From Paraescarpia echinospica (taxonomy: Eukaryota; Annelida; Polychaeta; Sabellida; Siboglinidae), in contig CM034543.1 in NCBI GenBank assembly GCA_020002185.1, positions 4,295,167-4,359,166 on the forward strand: 64,000 bases of DNA. The letters are read 5' to 3'. Of this stretch, positions 1 to 9,799 are shown in pieces. Below the pieces are notes generated by a model. The model saw nothing but the letters and a program-made list of their open reading frames with translations, ran no database searches and was not told the origin of the DNA. The translations under genes were made by a program, and so were the position numbers. The number at the start of each line of letters is the position of its first letter. Within the stretch, counting starts at the first letter, position 1.

Positions 1-123
1 TCTTAACCATAACATGTTGACGGAGAATTCTAGTAGTTTTGTGTTATGAAATACTTGAATCAAGTAAAATATAATCACATCAGGTGTCAGAATGTAAACT
101 AAGGGATGACTAATATTGACGGA

Positions 124-178
124 GTGGTGCATCTACGAGTCCGTAAAAGGTAGTCTTTATAACTCGCAGATGCACCAC
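124..178. repeat. Short intronic inverted repeat (hairpin)
   Basis: Positions 124-140 and 162-178 form a 17-bp inverted repeat with one mismatch and a 21-base spacer, lying about 45 bases upstream of the first visible 3' splice site. No tandem or transposon context is seen. It could be a small intronic RNA hairpin or the remains of a foldback element. Confidence 0.5.
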
Positions 179-222
179 CGAGTCTCATCGTGTGCCAGTT
201 CAAACGTTTATTTTGGCTTCAG

Positions 223-451
223 CAAGTGCAGCTGCACTTTGTCACATTCGATCTTGAAGACACAAAGAATTGTGCAGGCGACGAGGTAAAAGTACACGAC
301 GGAAGTGACATCGCAGAGATGCGTTCGATGTGTGGCAGTATTCTACCTGGAGATGTCATAGCCAGAGGAAACGCTGTCTATGTGGTTTTCCTATATGATC
401 ACTCTATCACAAAGTCTGGCTTCAAGATTCAGTATAAATCAGTTGCCAAAG
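223..451 (+). CDS. Exon: second half of a CUB domain (first visible exon)
   Basis: The acceptor is AG at 221-222 and the donor is GT at 452. The reading begins QVQLHFVTFDLED in phase 0 and ends in phase 1. It carries the CUB second-half pattern: a beta strand (LHFVTFDLE), Cys, then D-x-V-x-x-x-DG, then MCGSILPGDV with the fourth CUB cysteine, and the closing strand SGFKIQYKS. The matching first-half exon should lie upstream of this window; I found no credible one in positions 1-222. Length (229 bp) matches the other second-half exons of this gene. Confidence 0.85.
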
Positions 452-1702
452 GTATTATTTACTGGGATCAATAGCAAAAAGTTCCGAAATAAATTAAGGG
501 CACATGAGATTTTTCTTCAAAAAATTCACAAAATAAATTTATATGTAGTAGAATTTCCAAAAACAAATTACGATCAATTTAAACAAATTGTATATTAGAA
601 GGTATTTAATAGAACAACCCTAATTGGTTGTGTCGCTCTCTGACAGGTTGCTGATCCTTCGGTATTCAGTTAAACAGCTTCTTGATAACCATGGAACTGA
701 AATATCCACTCGAACAGTTTAAATCGCTTCAAATAAATTTGATATATGCTCAGTTCGCAAAACGATTGGCTGAGTGAACGAAGAAAAAACGCTATGTGAA
801 CTAGATACCTGCTGATTACAATAATCATCATTTCAACCGTTTAGATGTAAATCATAGTTGTTGGCAGGTCTGGCAGTGTGTGTTAAAAAACAGTGACACT
901 GTTGCGACAATGAACAATTCCGTCCGTCATGGTCTGGGATTTCTCCTGCACATTTGGCAGCGGGGCGTTGACATTCCACAAAAATCAACGAATCAGTTCA
1001 TTTTCACGTCATCTGGAAACCATGGAGAGGTTGCCAGGCAGCTCACACGGTGATCCGTTATAGCATTAACTTTTTAGATGGCGTACCATGCCACACTGCC
1101 AAATCTGTAAGTTGTCGTTTTGGTAACGAACTATTGAGCTGCTTGACACGCCAGACTTGAACGAGCTGAAATCTCCAATCCTGCCAGTTGAACGACGTTA
1201 CTGGTGAAAAGCACTTTCCAGTTAACTATTCTATCCGGGTGATTTTAGCTATTTTTTTCGGAAAAATATGTGATTTCTCAATTTGTGTTTAGGATTTGTT
1301 TGAAAACCTGTTAGAATACCCACAGTTGTAGCACCAAAACCTATAATAATGTAATACAATTATTAAATATAACATCATTAGTTGTTCAAACTGTTACTAG
1401 TACATTGCTTTGTATTCTTTAAAATAAAACATGGAACGAGGGAAAACGTATCTGCAAGTCTTGTACAAATTAGCATACCTTTTAGTTTTTGCACGATGTA
1501 AATGAAGAGGAGCTGGCATAATTTACATAATATCTCGTTATATTGTTGTACTTCTTTCGTTGGATCAATAAGCAAATGCAGTAATTTTTTGAATAATTAC
1601 GAGCAGAAACATATGGGCACTAATATTACGTTTTAAGCGATCTGATTTGCGTACGTTTCCATCAGGTAATTGAATATTTACAAAACGTAATATTTTTGTT
1701 AG
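452..1702. other. Intron, no recognised content
   Basis: AT-rich intronic sequence between two CUB modules. I saw no recognisable coding sequence, repeat family or RNA gene in it. Short open frames on both strands look random. Confidence 0.6.
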
Positions 1703-1827
1703 TGAATAGTGGCTGCAGCGACACACCAACTGAACTTGGTGGAGCGGAAGGAACGTTTGGCATTGACCCTCTGCATTATATCAACGGTATGAATTGTGCA
1801 TGGATCATCCACGTAGACCCGACCAAG
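1703..1827 (+). CDS. Exon: first half of CUB domain
   Basis: The acceptor is TTAG at 1699-1702 and the donor GTAGGC follows AAG at 1825-1827. With the G from the previous exon the frame reads VNSGCSDTPTELGG, then GTFG and MNCAWIIHVDPTK. This is the N-terminal CUB half, with the first cysteine (SGC) and the second (NCAW) followed by the W-x-I strand. A second AG at 1707-1708 was rejected as acceptor because it shifts the frame. The second half is at 3275-3512. Confidence 0.85.
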
Positions 1828-2050
1828 GTAGGCACATTACAATGAAACATTCTTTCTTCAGTTTGTATATACTGCTCAAGCTGTCGCTGCCTAAATATCT
1901 CTGCGAGATTAATGTATTTCATGAACAATTCTACCTATTTCCATTGCAAAAATATCTATCATATTCTCATATTTGTTTCAGTTGTTTTCCTGCCACTGCC
2001 CAGTGAGCGGGTGTTTTAGCACAGGTCTGAATGTGCCTCTGAATGGAATG

Positions 2051-2350
2051 TTTAACCAGATTTAACAAGATTTATCAAAATTGACACTCAGAGAATTAAC
2101 TGTAGATGGCAGATGGACAAGGAAGCCTTTTGACTTATCGAGAGTCCAACCCTTTTTATCTACGTTTATCCAGCCCTTCTGATGTACTTGTCAATTTTTT
2201 TAACATACGCTACTAGCACCTACACAATCAGCAGATAACATGTTCCAATCATTTAATTCCTTTGTGAACATTAAAACTGTCTTATGTATAATCTACACTG
2301 CTCCTTTACTAATGTAACTTCCTGTCCTCCTATCTATCTTAACTGAGAAA
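2051..2350 (-). mobile_element. CR1-like element (family A) 3' end
   Basis: This is the reverse complement of the 3' untranslated end shared by many copies here: the block reading (on the - strand) GGTTGGACTCTCGATAAGCC, then CCTTGTCCA, then AGTTAATTCTCT and a tail of 10-bp cttgttaaat repeats (tail around 2055-2085). Only about 300 bp are present. It is fused at about 2351 to a unique 240-bp segment (2351-2588), the same fusion seen at 25749-26285. Confidence 0.75.
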
Positions 2351-2588
2351 ACAATGTTGCCTCCGAAATTTATTCAGTATCAAACGGCAAGAATATATCA
2401 CTACCCATGCATGCTCGTCTCCATCGAGCTAACATAAGTCGTCTTAAATGAGACGAGATGAGTCATACAACGACGCAGTCACTGACTACAGCCGATGTTG
2501 CTCCTCGATCTTGGGTCGACAAAACGAAACACATGGAGCGGGTGAGACACAATATTTAAATGTACCTGCGACTATGAAATTGAGCGAC
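2351..2588 (-). repeat. Segment X, head of an X/CR1 chimeric repeat
   Basis: About 240 bp whose reverse complement recurs at roughly 25741-25975 with high similarity by eye. At both places it is joined to the CR1 family A 3' end at the same junction (ggcaacat next to the CR1 part). The segment has no recognisable protein, and I found no clear tRNA-like A or B box. It may be an LTR fragment or a SINE-like head; its nature is unknown. Confidence 0.6.
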
Positions 2589-2619
2589 ATGAGACCCGAG
2601 ACAGCATCTATGGCAAGTC

Positions 2620-3147
2620 CTGTCTCTAGTGCTGGGAAGGCCATATTGTACGAGATACCTTGCCTCTCAAAAAATGCATGGAATGTGCGCTACGTTCTGC
2701 CAACAACACCAACCTGTGCGTGCCGCCATCCAGCAGCAGATACAGCGACAGATCATTCGCAGTTTCGGCCCCACGGATGTGAAACGCTCTTCCGTCAGGA
2801 CTAAAGGCAGTTACAGCGCTAGCCACATTCAAACAACGTTTACAAACATACTCTTCCGTGTTGCAGTCAACGTATATTGTGTGAACTCGAACATAACACT
2901 GTTTTAAGTAATTTATGTCTTGCGATGCTCATGTTATGTCACGTTTTAATTAATGTTATCTCCATTTACCAACAATCGTATTTGCCTATGCATTATGTGC
3001 CCATGTTTTAGCAATTTAATATCTTTATTTAACCAGTTAGTTTTAGCATTCATATATTAGCATGCATTAGCGCCTCTGATTGGACGTTCGTCTAGATTTA
3101 TGGCGCTGTACAGGTTTAGTTATTATTATTATTAATATTACCATATA
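2620..3147 (+). mobile_element. L2/CR1-like retrotransposon 3' end
   Basis: In the frame around 2720-2870 the translation reads SSRYSDRSFAVSAPRM, a stop in place of Trp, NALPSGLKAV, then TFKQRLQTY. This is the C-terminal signature of L2/CR1-type reverse transcriptase polyproteins (SDRSF..SAP..WN.LP...K...TFK..LKTY). A 3' untranslated region ends in GGCGCTGTACAGG and a (TTA)n tail at about 3119-3147, as is usual for this group. The copy is 5'-truncated and dead. Confidence 0.75.
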
Positions 3148-3274
3148 TACGGGTGTGATGCTAATGTATATTTCAATTATGTTTACCATATCCTCAAACA
3201 TAATGTGAAATACGGCACGTTTGGTGGTAAGGCAAACAACTAAAATGGGGATGTTCTGTGTGTTTATTGAGCAG

Positions 3275-3512
3275 ATAATAAAGCTGGAGTTCCTGAGCTT
3301 CAACGTTAAATTTAAGATAAATAGCTGCGGACCTGACAAAGTCACGGTGTATGACGGACATAATAGCACAGTACCAAGCTTTGACGCATTATGTGGTGGC
3401 ATGCTGCCGGGTGATGTCATTTCTGCAAACAACACCTTGTATGTGCATTTCGCATCTCATACCTGGGTTCGGAGAAACGGCTTCAAGATCAAATACACAG
3501 CAATTGACACAA
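3275..3512 (+). CDS. Exon: second half of CUB domain
   Basis: Acceptor GCAG at 3271-3274, donor GTAAGT at 3513. The exon starts IIKLEFLSFNVKF in phase 0 and leaves in phase 1. It has the third cysteine (NSCGPDKVTVYDG), a sequon NST after it, the fourth cysteine (LCGGMLPGDV) and the closing GFKIKY strand. With 1703-1827 it makes a complete four-cysteine CUB. Confidence 0.87.
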
Positions 3513-3763
3513 GTAAGTAGCATTCTTATGAAGTCACCATATTTTCAATATAACTGCAACTAAAAGAGCATCAAAAGCAGATAAATAGCAGTTCATTGTT
3601 AGGTATGTCCTGCTTGCTGAACTCGATTCTCATTCAGACTGTCATTTATGTCTGCATTGTGTCTCAGGTCGGTAATGATGTACGTCACCAATAGTGAACT
3701 GCGCTTCTAATGTATTAAACTATTAGTCATCATCACAATTGTATTTCATGTTATGGACACAGC

Positions 3764-3767
<4 letters not shown>

Positions 3768-3800
<33 letters not shown>
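3768..3800. repeat. (TA)n microsatellite
   Basis: A run of alternating TA next to the 3' end of the minus-strand RTE fragment at 3805-4690. Confidence 0.9.
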
Positions 3801-3801
<1 letters not shown>

Positions 3802-3804
3802 TAC

Positions 3805-4690
3805 ATATGCATCACCATCATCGTGTAGCCGTAGTATCCCGTTGTTGGGCGAATGCCTCAGCATGTCATTTCAAAATCTGCCTGTCTTGCGCTATCCTCT
3901 GCCAGGTGGTGCCCTCCAGAACTCGTCTAGTTCGTATCTCCACCGTCTCGCCGGTCTTCCTCTAGATCGTTTCCCTTCGTAGGGTCTCCCGGTTGTGATA
4001 CGCGATGTCCATCAGTTATCTCGTAGTCTGCTGATGTGCCCTGCCCAGGTCCACTTCTGTCTTCTGATATGTTCTATCACATCTATGACTTTGACTTTGT
4101 CTTCTCTTTTACCCAGATGTTGTTGGTGCATATACTTGTACTATCTTCAGTTTGTAGCGCTTTGTTATGCATAGAACAAGTTCTGCTACTCTGGGGCTGA
4201 TGCTGTTAACCCTGACTATATTGTCTTTCCATTTCTTGTTTATGAGAAAGCCTACTCCAGCTTGGCCGTTGTTCGCTGTCAAATGGCATAGTAGGTGTCC
4301 GCTTTGTAACGTAGTGAAGCTTTCCTCTCTTCTTCTGACTTCTCCGTTCCCGATCACGTCCCATGCAAACCTGGTTTCCTCAAGTTCTTCCTCCAGTTCT
4401 TGTATCTGTCCATCTCTTAGTAGTGTTCTTACGTTATGTGTCGCTGTCTTCAGTCTACTTACCTTCTTTCGGCGACTCTTCTTGATCCAGAGATTCTTAG
4501 CACCCCCTTTCCGTATCCCTAATTGACCCGAACCGCCTCCTTGGTCATAGATTCTTTCGATGCTGTTGGGGACTGGGGGCCTTGACTTCATTTTACATTG
4601 CATTCTGGTGTTGTCGGCCTACCCTTCCACGCTGGCCAGTGAGAGTTGGAAGGGGGGTGACGTAGGGTGAACGAAATTGCCCTAGTATCG
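3805..4690 (-). mobile_element. RTE-like retrotransposon with the middle deleted
   Basis: On the minus strand, 4603 to 4109 gives an RTE-type apurinic endonuclease start: RLKTATHNVRTLLRDGQI, then NGQAGVGFLIN and KIVQVYAPTTS. Directly after it, 4085 to about 3820 gives the C-terminal end of an RTE polyprotein: VIDVIEHIRRQKWTWAGHI, then RGRPARRWRYELDE. The 3' end reads CTACGGCTACACGATGATG, a typical RTE tail. Most of the endonuclease and the whole reverse transcriptase are missing between the two parts. The C-terminal part has stops. Either a non-autonomous deletion derivative or a simple deleted copy. Confidence 0.75.
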
Positions 4691-4944
4691 TCACTCAGAA
4701 CCAATTTATTTTTGACCTATAAATACGATACATATACAATGAATAACGTAAGTAGTAGATAAGGTCGGGAGATTCCCAGATATATGATATCGCTAGCACA
4801 GGAACCACCCCATAAATATAAACAACAACAAGTTTTACATGACGCAAATCAGAATAGCATATTACTTGTTTTCTATTGTTAATTATTAAGGTCTGATTAT
4901 ATGTGCATATGTGCACGTATACACATTGACGTACATATGGATAC

Positions 4945-7290
4945 TTAGGTATACATTTCAATACGTATTACGAATAAAGCAATTATGAATACGACAAAAA
5001 GTTTTTTTTGTATATTGAAAAAACATAGAAGGTGGGTGTAAATTTTATTAATGATAATACTTGGTGTATTGTTAACTGTGTCTACTATGTTGTGTCTAAT
5101 GCATTTTTTGGCAAATTCGTGTTTGAATCTGGACATATACTTATTATTTCTTTCGCGTGTGCAGTGCTGATGAATATCATAGATGAGTGTGTTTGGAAAA
5201 ACATTGAAGTAGTAGGGTAAAAGTTTGTTAATTAATTTGTAGTAACATTTTAATTGTTGGAATTTATAAATGTCATCCAACTTTAACATCTGAAATATTT
5301 TTAAAATAGGACTTGTGTGAGCATTATATTTACTTAGGGATATTATTCGTATTGCTTTTTTTTTTAATTTGAAAATTCGATGTGCCTGATGACCCCATAA
5401 AAATAAGCCATAATTAATATGAGAAGGATTAAGAGCATTGTGCATAATATATAATGTATTAAGTGGTAAAAAGTGTTTAAGTTTATTTAGTATGCCTTTT
5501 GTTTTATATATTTTATTTGCTATTTTGTTTGTGTGACTCTGCCAGTTTAAATGGTTATTTATTGTGATGCGTAAAAACGGAAATAATTTACACATTCAAT
5601 GTAAGCCCCATCTATTTGTAACACAGGGTAGTCTACATTCTTTTGAGGCATATGAAAAATCATGAATTTAGTCTTTTTGGCATTTAGTGACAGTTTACTA
5701 GCTTTCAACCAAGTGTTAATCTTTGTTAGTTCTTTGTTAATATTTTCACTTCGCATTTGGCCTTCTGAATCGTTAAATATATTTGGTGTACTAGTAAGGG
5801 TGGTGTCGTCAGCATACGTTATGAATTTGAAAAGGTCACTAGAAAGTGCTATGTCATTTATATATATATATATATATATATATAATAAATAAGATTGGCC
5901 CTAACATTGAACCTTGAGGGACACCAGTGTTGATGACTATTTCCTTAGACATAACATGTTCAATTTCTACGTACTGCTTACGATTTTGTCAATAACTTTT
6001 GCAAAGTTCCAGAGCCTTGTCATTTAATCCGTAGCAGTTTAACTTCTGTACCAATATATTGTGACCAATTGTGTCAAATGCTTTTGATAAATCAAGGTAT
6101 ATATTTATTGGAATAACTGATTTATCAAGTTCTTGTATAACTCTGTCTATAATTTCGAGTGTCGCAAGCTTAATAGAATGTCTCTTTCTAAACACGTATT
6201 GGATATTGTAGTATAACGCTTTGGAATGGAAGTAATCGTGGATTTGATCAAACATAACCCTTTCAAAAATGTTTGAAATCACTGGCAGGGTAGAAATAGG
6301 ACGATAATTGTTAAAGTAAGAAATATCGCTTTTTTTAAGGGGTATGACTTATGCCATTTTTAATTTGTCTGGAAATATACCAGTTATTACTGATTGATTG
6401 ATAATTAGAGTGACTGCATTGCTAATATTATTTTTTTGTTATAAATGTTAGTAATTGTGCTGATATACCATCTTTTCCGCAACTTGGCTTTGGAGGTAAA
6501 CGATCAATTATATTAACAGTAGTTTCCATGTCATTTATGTTAACGCTGAAGGTGTGAAATATCGTTTCTTTCAGGTAATCTTTGTATGATTTACCTCCAC
6601 TTGTAGTTATTTTAGAGTAGGATCAGCTTTAGTAAAAAACGTGTTGAATCTGTTTGCAATAATGCATTTGTCGCTAACAATTTCCCCATCGACTTTAAAC
6701 AAATCTGGAAATTGTTCTTTCTTTTGACTTTTTAAAATAATTTCTTATGTTTATATTTGTTAAATTTAGTTACTTTAACAGGTAGAAATTTACCCATAGC
6801 TGGAGTAACAATTCCATCGAGGATGTTGTTGTTTTCATTCAGATCCGCGTGAGTATCTGTGTTAAGTTTATCATAAACATTTGAGTTTATTATTTCAATT
6901 TTGTATTTATTAAGTGAGTCAGTATTTTGTTGTTTTATTTTTTATAAACCTTGGTATCGCACTAGTGGTTTCGACGTAGTCCAGACTTAGAAAGTACGAA
7001 AAGTGATCAGAAATATTGCTCACTAAAATACCAGCTGAGGATTTGAAGAAACCTTTTCACAAATTGCATAACAAATTATCAATGAGTGATCCATGATATT
7101 CTGAAAGTCGTGTTGGCATAGTAATTTTATGGAAGAAACCATGTGAAATGATTGCATCAAAATATTCACATATAATGTGTTTTCGTAAGCAAATCAATAT
7201 TGTAATCTCTTGCAATTATTATTTCACTTTTAGATATTTGTAAATCAACTAAATTTGATGCAAATTCGCCTATAAATATAATAATAGTAA
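4945..7290 (-). mobile_element. Jockey/L2-like non-LTR retrotransposon, degraded
   Basis: Minus-strand frames give reverse-transcriptase blocks in order: 6282-5989 (ISNIFERVMFDQI, then YLDLSKAFDTIGHNILVQKL), 5950-5900 (the GVPQGSMLGP-like block, broken), 5756-5559 (NKELTKINTWLKASKLSLNA) and 5595-4945 (LRITINNHLNW, then PLNTLYIMHNALNPSHINYG). These are the palm and thumb parts of jockey/L2-group RT. Several stops and frameshifts. The 6290-7290 part matches in position the linker between endonuclease and RT, but I can read only scraps. It sits in the 15.4-kb intron. Confidence 0.7.
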
Positions 7291-7372
7291 TAAGAAGAAC
7301 ACTTATATAACGCCATAAATATAGATAAATCCATTCGCAGGCGCTTAGAATACATATTTATATATACATAAT

Positions 7373-7499
<127 letters not shown>

Positions 7500-8389
7500 T
7501 GTATTTATATGTGCAGAACATTAATAAGTTACATAAAATTAATATTATTAAATTAGTTAAAATAAATGACAATATATACACAAATACAAAAAAATAAGTT
7601 AGAGCTAAAGATGATCATTAAAATTAAAGGTAAATTGATAATAAGTCAGTAAAGATTGTGTACAATTAGTTTAAAAACATGTACAAGATAACAAATAATT
7701 AAAAAAAATTAATAAACTGACTAAAATGACTGGTAGCGCCTATGTTGTGTAAATAACCCGGAAAAGATGGGTTTTCAAAAGGCTTTTTTGATATGTGATA
7801 GAGATAATGTTTCTCTAAACCATCAAATTGCGCTAAGAAATAATTGTTATCAGTCATATTGGAAAATTGGATAAACAATAGTGCTTTATGTTTACAGGAC
7901 ACATCATATAAACATGGACTAGTCGTTGTGAAAGAGATGTACCCGCTATACCCTGAGCATAATACAAATAGATGTTGTTAAAAAGAATATTACGAATAAT
8001 CCGCATGCATATGTAACACAACGTACTTATTGCATCAGCACAAAATGTGTGAAAATAAATTACAGCATATGTATTGCCTGCCACAACATGAACGTTGAGT
8101 GAGAATAACGTAAGTATATTGAACAAAACACAAAATTATTATTGCGTAGACCCTAAGCTTTGGGGAAATACTATATAATATACACTGTCCCAAAAATAAA
8201 AATGTAAAATTATTAACACTAACCGAAGTGAAAAAAAGTAATGTATAAACATTGCCCTCCCCAAAATTAAAACAACGTTATTATTGACTGTGGAAAACAT
8301 ATCGTATATAGCTATAATACGAAGTAATTATTATTAAATGATCATATAATGTTGTATATGGTTACATTTCGTTGATTGGCGATTTTTTT

Positions 8390-9140
8390 TTAAAGTTCAT
8401 AAATCTCCATTGAACTAGAGTAGGACACGTGGAGCATGTGAGACCTACCTCGATACTGAACATTACAGAGTTCAAACTTTCGCAAGATCTGCCAGAGTCT
8501 TCATTTTCAGTCGTTGGCCGTCCTCTCGAACCTTGATGAAGACGCTGCAGTTTTGTGTCCACGCGCTGTGGATCTTCCGGTCGCGCTTCACGAAAGAGTT
8601 CGGTGTTGTGCGTTGAGAGGTGGTCATTCAGGTAAAAGTCCGTTCCCCTCAACGCGCCTCACTTCATCAATAGCTCGGCTTTCTTGTCAGCTGAATGAAA
8701 CTGAACGATGATGGGACGTTTACCATCACGTCGCGGCGGAAGATCGTGGATCGCGGTGATGTCATACGGTTCGATCGTGACGTTGAACTTCTGTCTGGCG
8801 AAGTTAACGGAGTTCGTTCTCATCGTGGCACTCTCGGAGACGGTCGGAGTTTCCTCGGTAGCGGTCGATGTCGAGCTCCGCGTGCTTGGTTATTTCGTAG
8901 TGGTGGTCGAGGCATAACTGTGAATATTCAGGCCTGTGATGATCACGTTCTTTTTTTCGAATTTTGCTCAAGATCGTTCAATTGTGCCTCCAACTTTGAT
9001 ATGCGCTCGTCTTTCGCCTTGGTGATCTCCAGCAGCTTGGTGATACGCTCATCAGTCGCTGTGGTCTGCTTCTTAATATCGTCGAAGATGTTGCATAAAA
9101 ATTCAAGAGAACGGCGGATTTCGTCCATCCCGGATGTGTC
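8390..9140 (-). pseudogene. Non-LTR ORF1-like fragment (coiled coil, then RNA-binding-type region), copy 1
   Basis: Minus-strand reading in order: 9128-8943 is a heptad-rich coiled coil (RITKLLEITKAKDERISKLE, then AQLNDLEQN). Frames further left (9080-8640) contain a Ser/Thr-rich linker, then PPRRDGKRPIIVQFHSADKK. 8640-8400 continues with LNDHLSTHNTELFREAR. The order coiled coil, RRM-like block, C-terminal block is that of ORF1 proteins of L1/CR1-group retrotransposons that bind element RNA. Frames are split and no ORF2 of the same element follows, so this is a 5' fragment. It abuts the CR1 element head to head. Confidence 0.6.
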
Positions 9141-9272
9141 CTGTTTCGGAGTTTTGTGTTGTTTGGTGACTTGGCGATTAGAATAAATGCCTAGAACCGT
9201 CCAGGCTTGTCGGGTCGCTGTTTTGTTTGATGGGCGAGAAGACGTAGTGACATGCTTCGGTAATCACCTCGA

Positions 9273-9788
9273 TTGATTTCGAATGATTTCGGAGAACAGC
9301 CGGAAAGTCAATCTATATGCGAGGGGAAGGACGTTGTTGTATGTCTACCGGGGGCTAGGATAGAGCATGTGACCGAAAGGGTAGAGAAGGTATTGGGGCA
9401 TGGCAAGGGAGGGTCTATACTAGTACACGTTGGAACAAACAATGCAGACAAGGAGGGAACAACTGGGATAGTTCAGAAGTACAGACATCTAGTGAGGAAG
9501 CTAAAGAAGACAAGAGTGGAACAGGTTATTCTCTCAGGAATTTTGCCAGTAATGGGAGGAAGGGGGGCAAGATACAGAAACTGTAAGAGAATGGCGATCA
9601 ACGCACTAGTTGAGCAGATGTGTGAGGAAGAGGGCGTGGGATTCATAGATTTATGGGGGTACTTTGTTGGGAGAGAAGATATGTACATGAGAGATGGCCT
9701 CTATCTAAGTGGAAAGGGGGCAGCAGCATTCTCAAAGAATCTGCTGCGATCTGTTGACAGTTGGACAGGTTGCATCTATTTAAACTAA
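9273..9788 (+). pseudogene. CR1 family A ORF1, SGNH/GDSL hydrolase-like, 5'-truncated, catalytic His changed
   Basis: The frame contains VVVCLPGARIEHV, VHVGTNNADKEG (block III, the conserved Gly and Asn of SGNH hydrolases), VILSGILPV, GFIDLWGYF and MRDGLYLSGKG. In many CR1 elements ORF1 carries an esterase-like domain of this type. The N-terminal GDS serine block is missing here, so the open frame is a remnant. The block V pattern should be D-x-x-H. This copy has Tyr where copy B (14877-14893) has His. The frame overlaps the start of ORF2 by 28 bases, but I infer that ORF2 starts further in. Confidence 0.75.
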
Positions 9789-9799
9789 ATTCGCAGGGG

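Noticed and set aside
130..155. Possible end of a CUB first-half exon (tggtgcatctacgagtccgt then a GT donor)
   Set aside because: Only a W-C-I-Y resemblance; upstream there is a stop and no VVLTG or EFG blocks, so the missing first half is more likely outside the window.
2448..2907. Two overlapping + strand frames of about 100 codons
   Set aside because: They are out-of-frame readings of segment X and the L2-like 3' end; the real remnant is in a third frame broken by a stop.
4167..4526. 119-codon + strand frame with poly-Ser
   Set aside because: It is the shadow of the minus-strand RTE endonuclease frame at 4109-4603.
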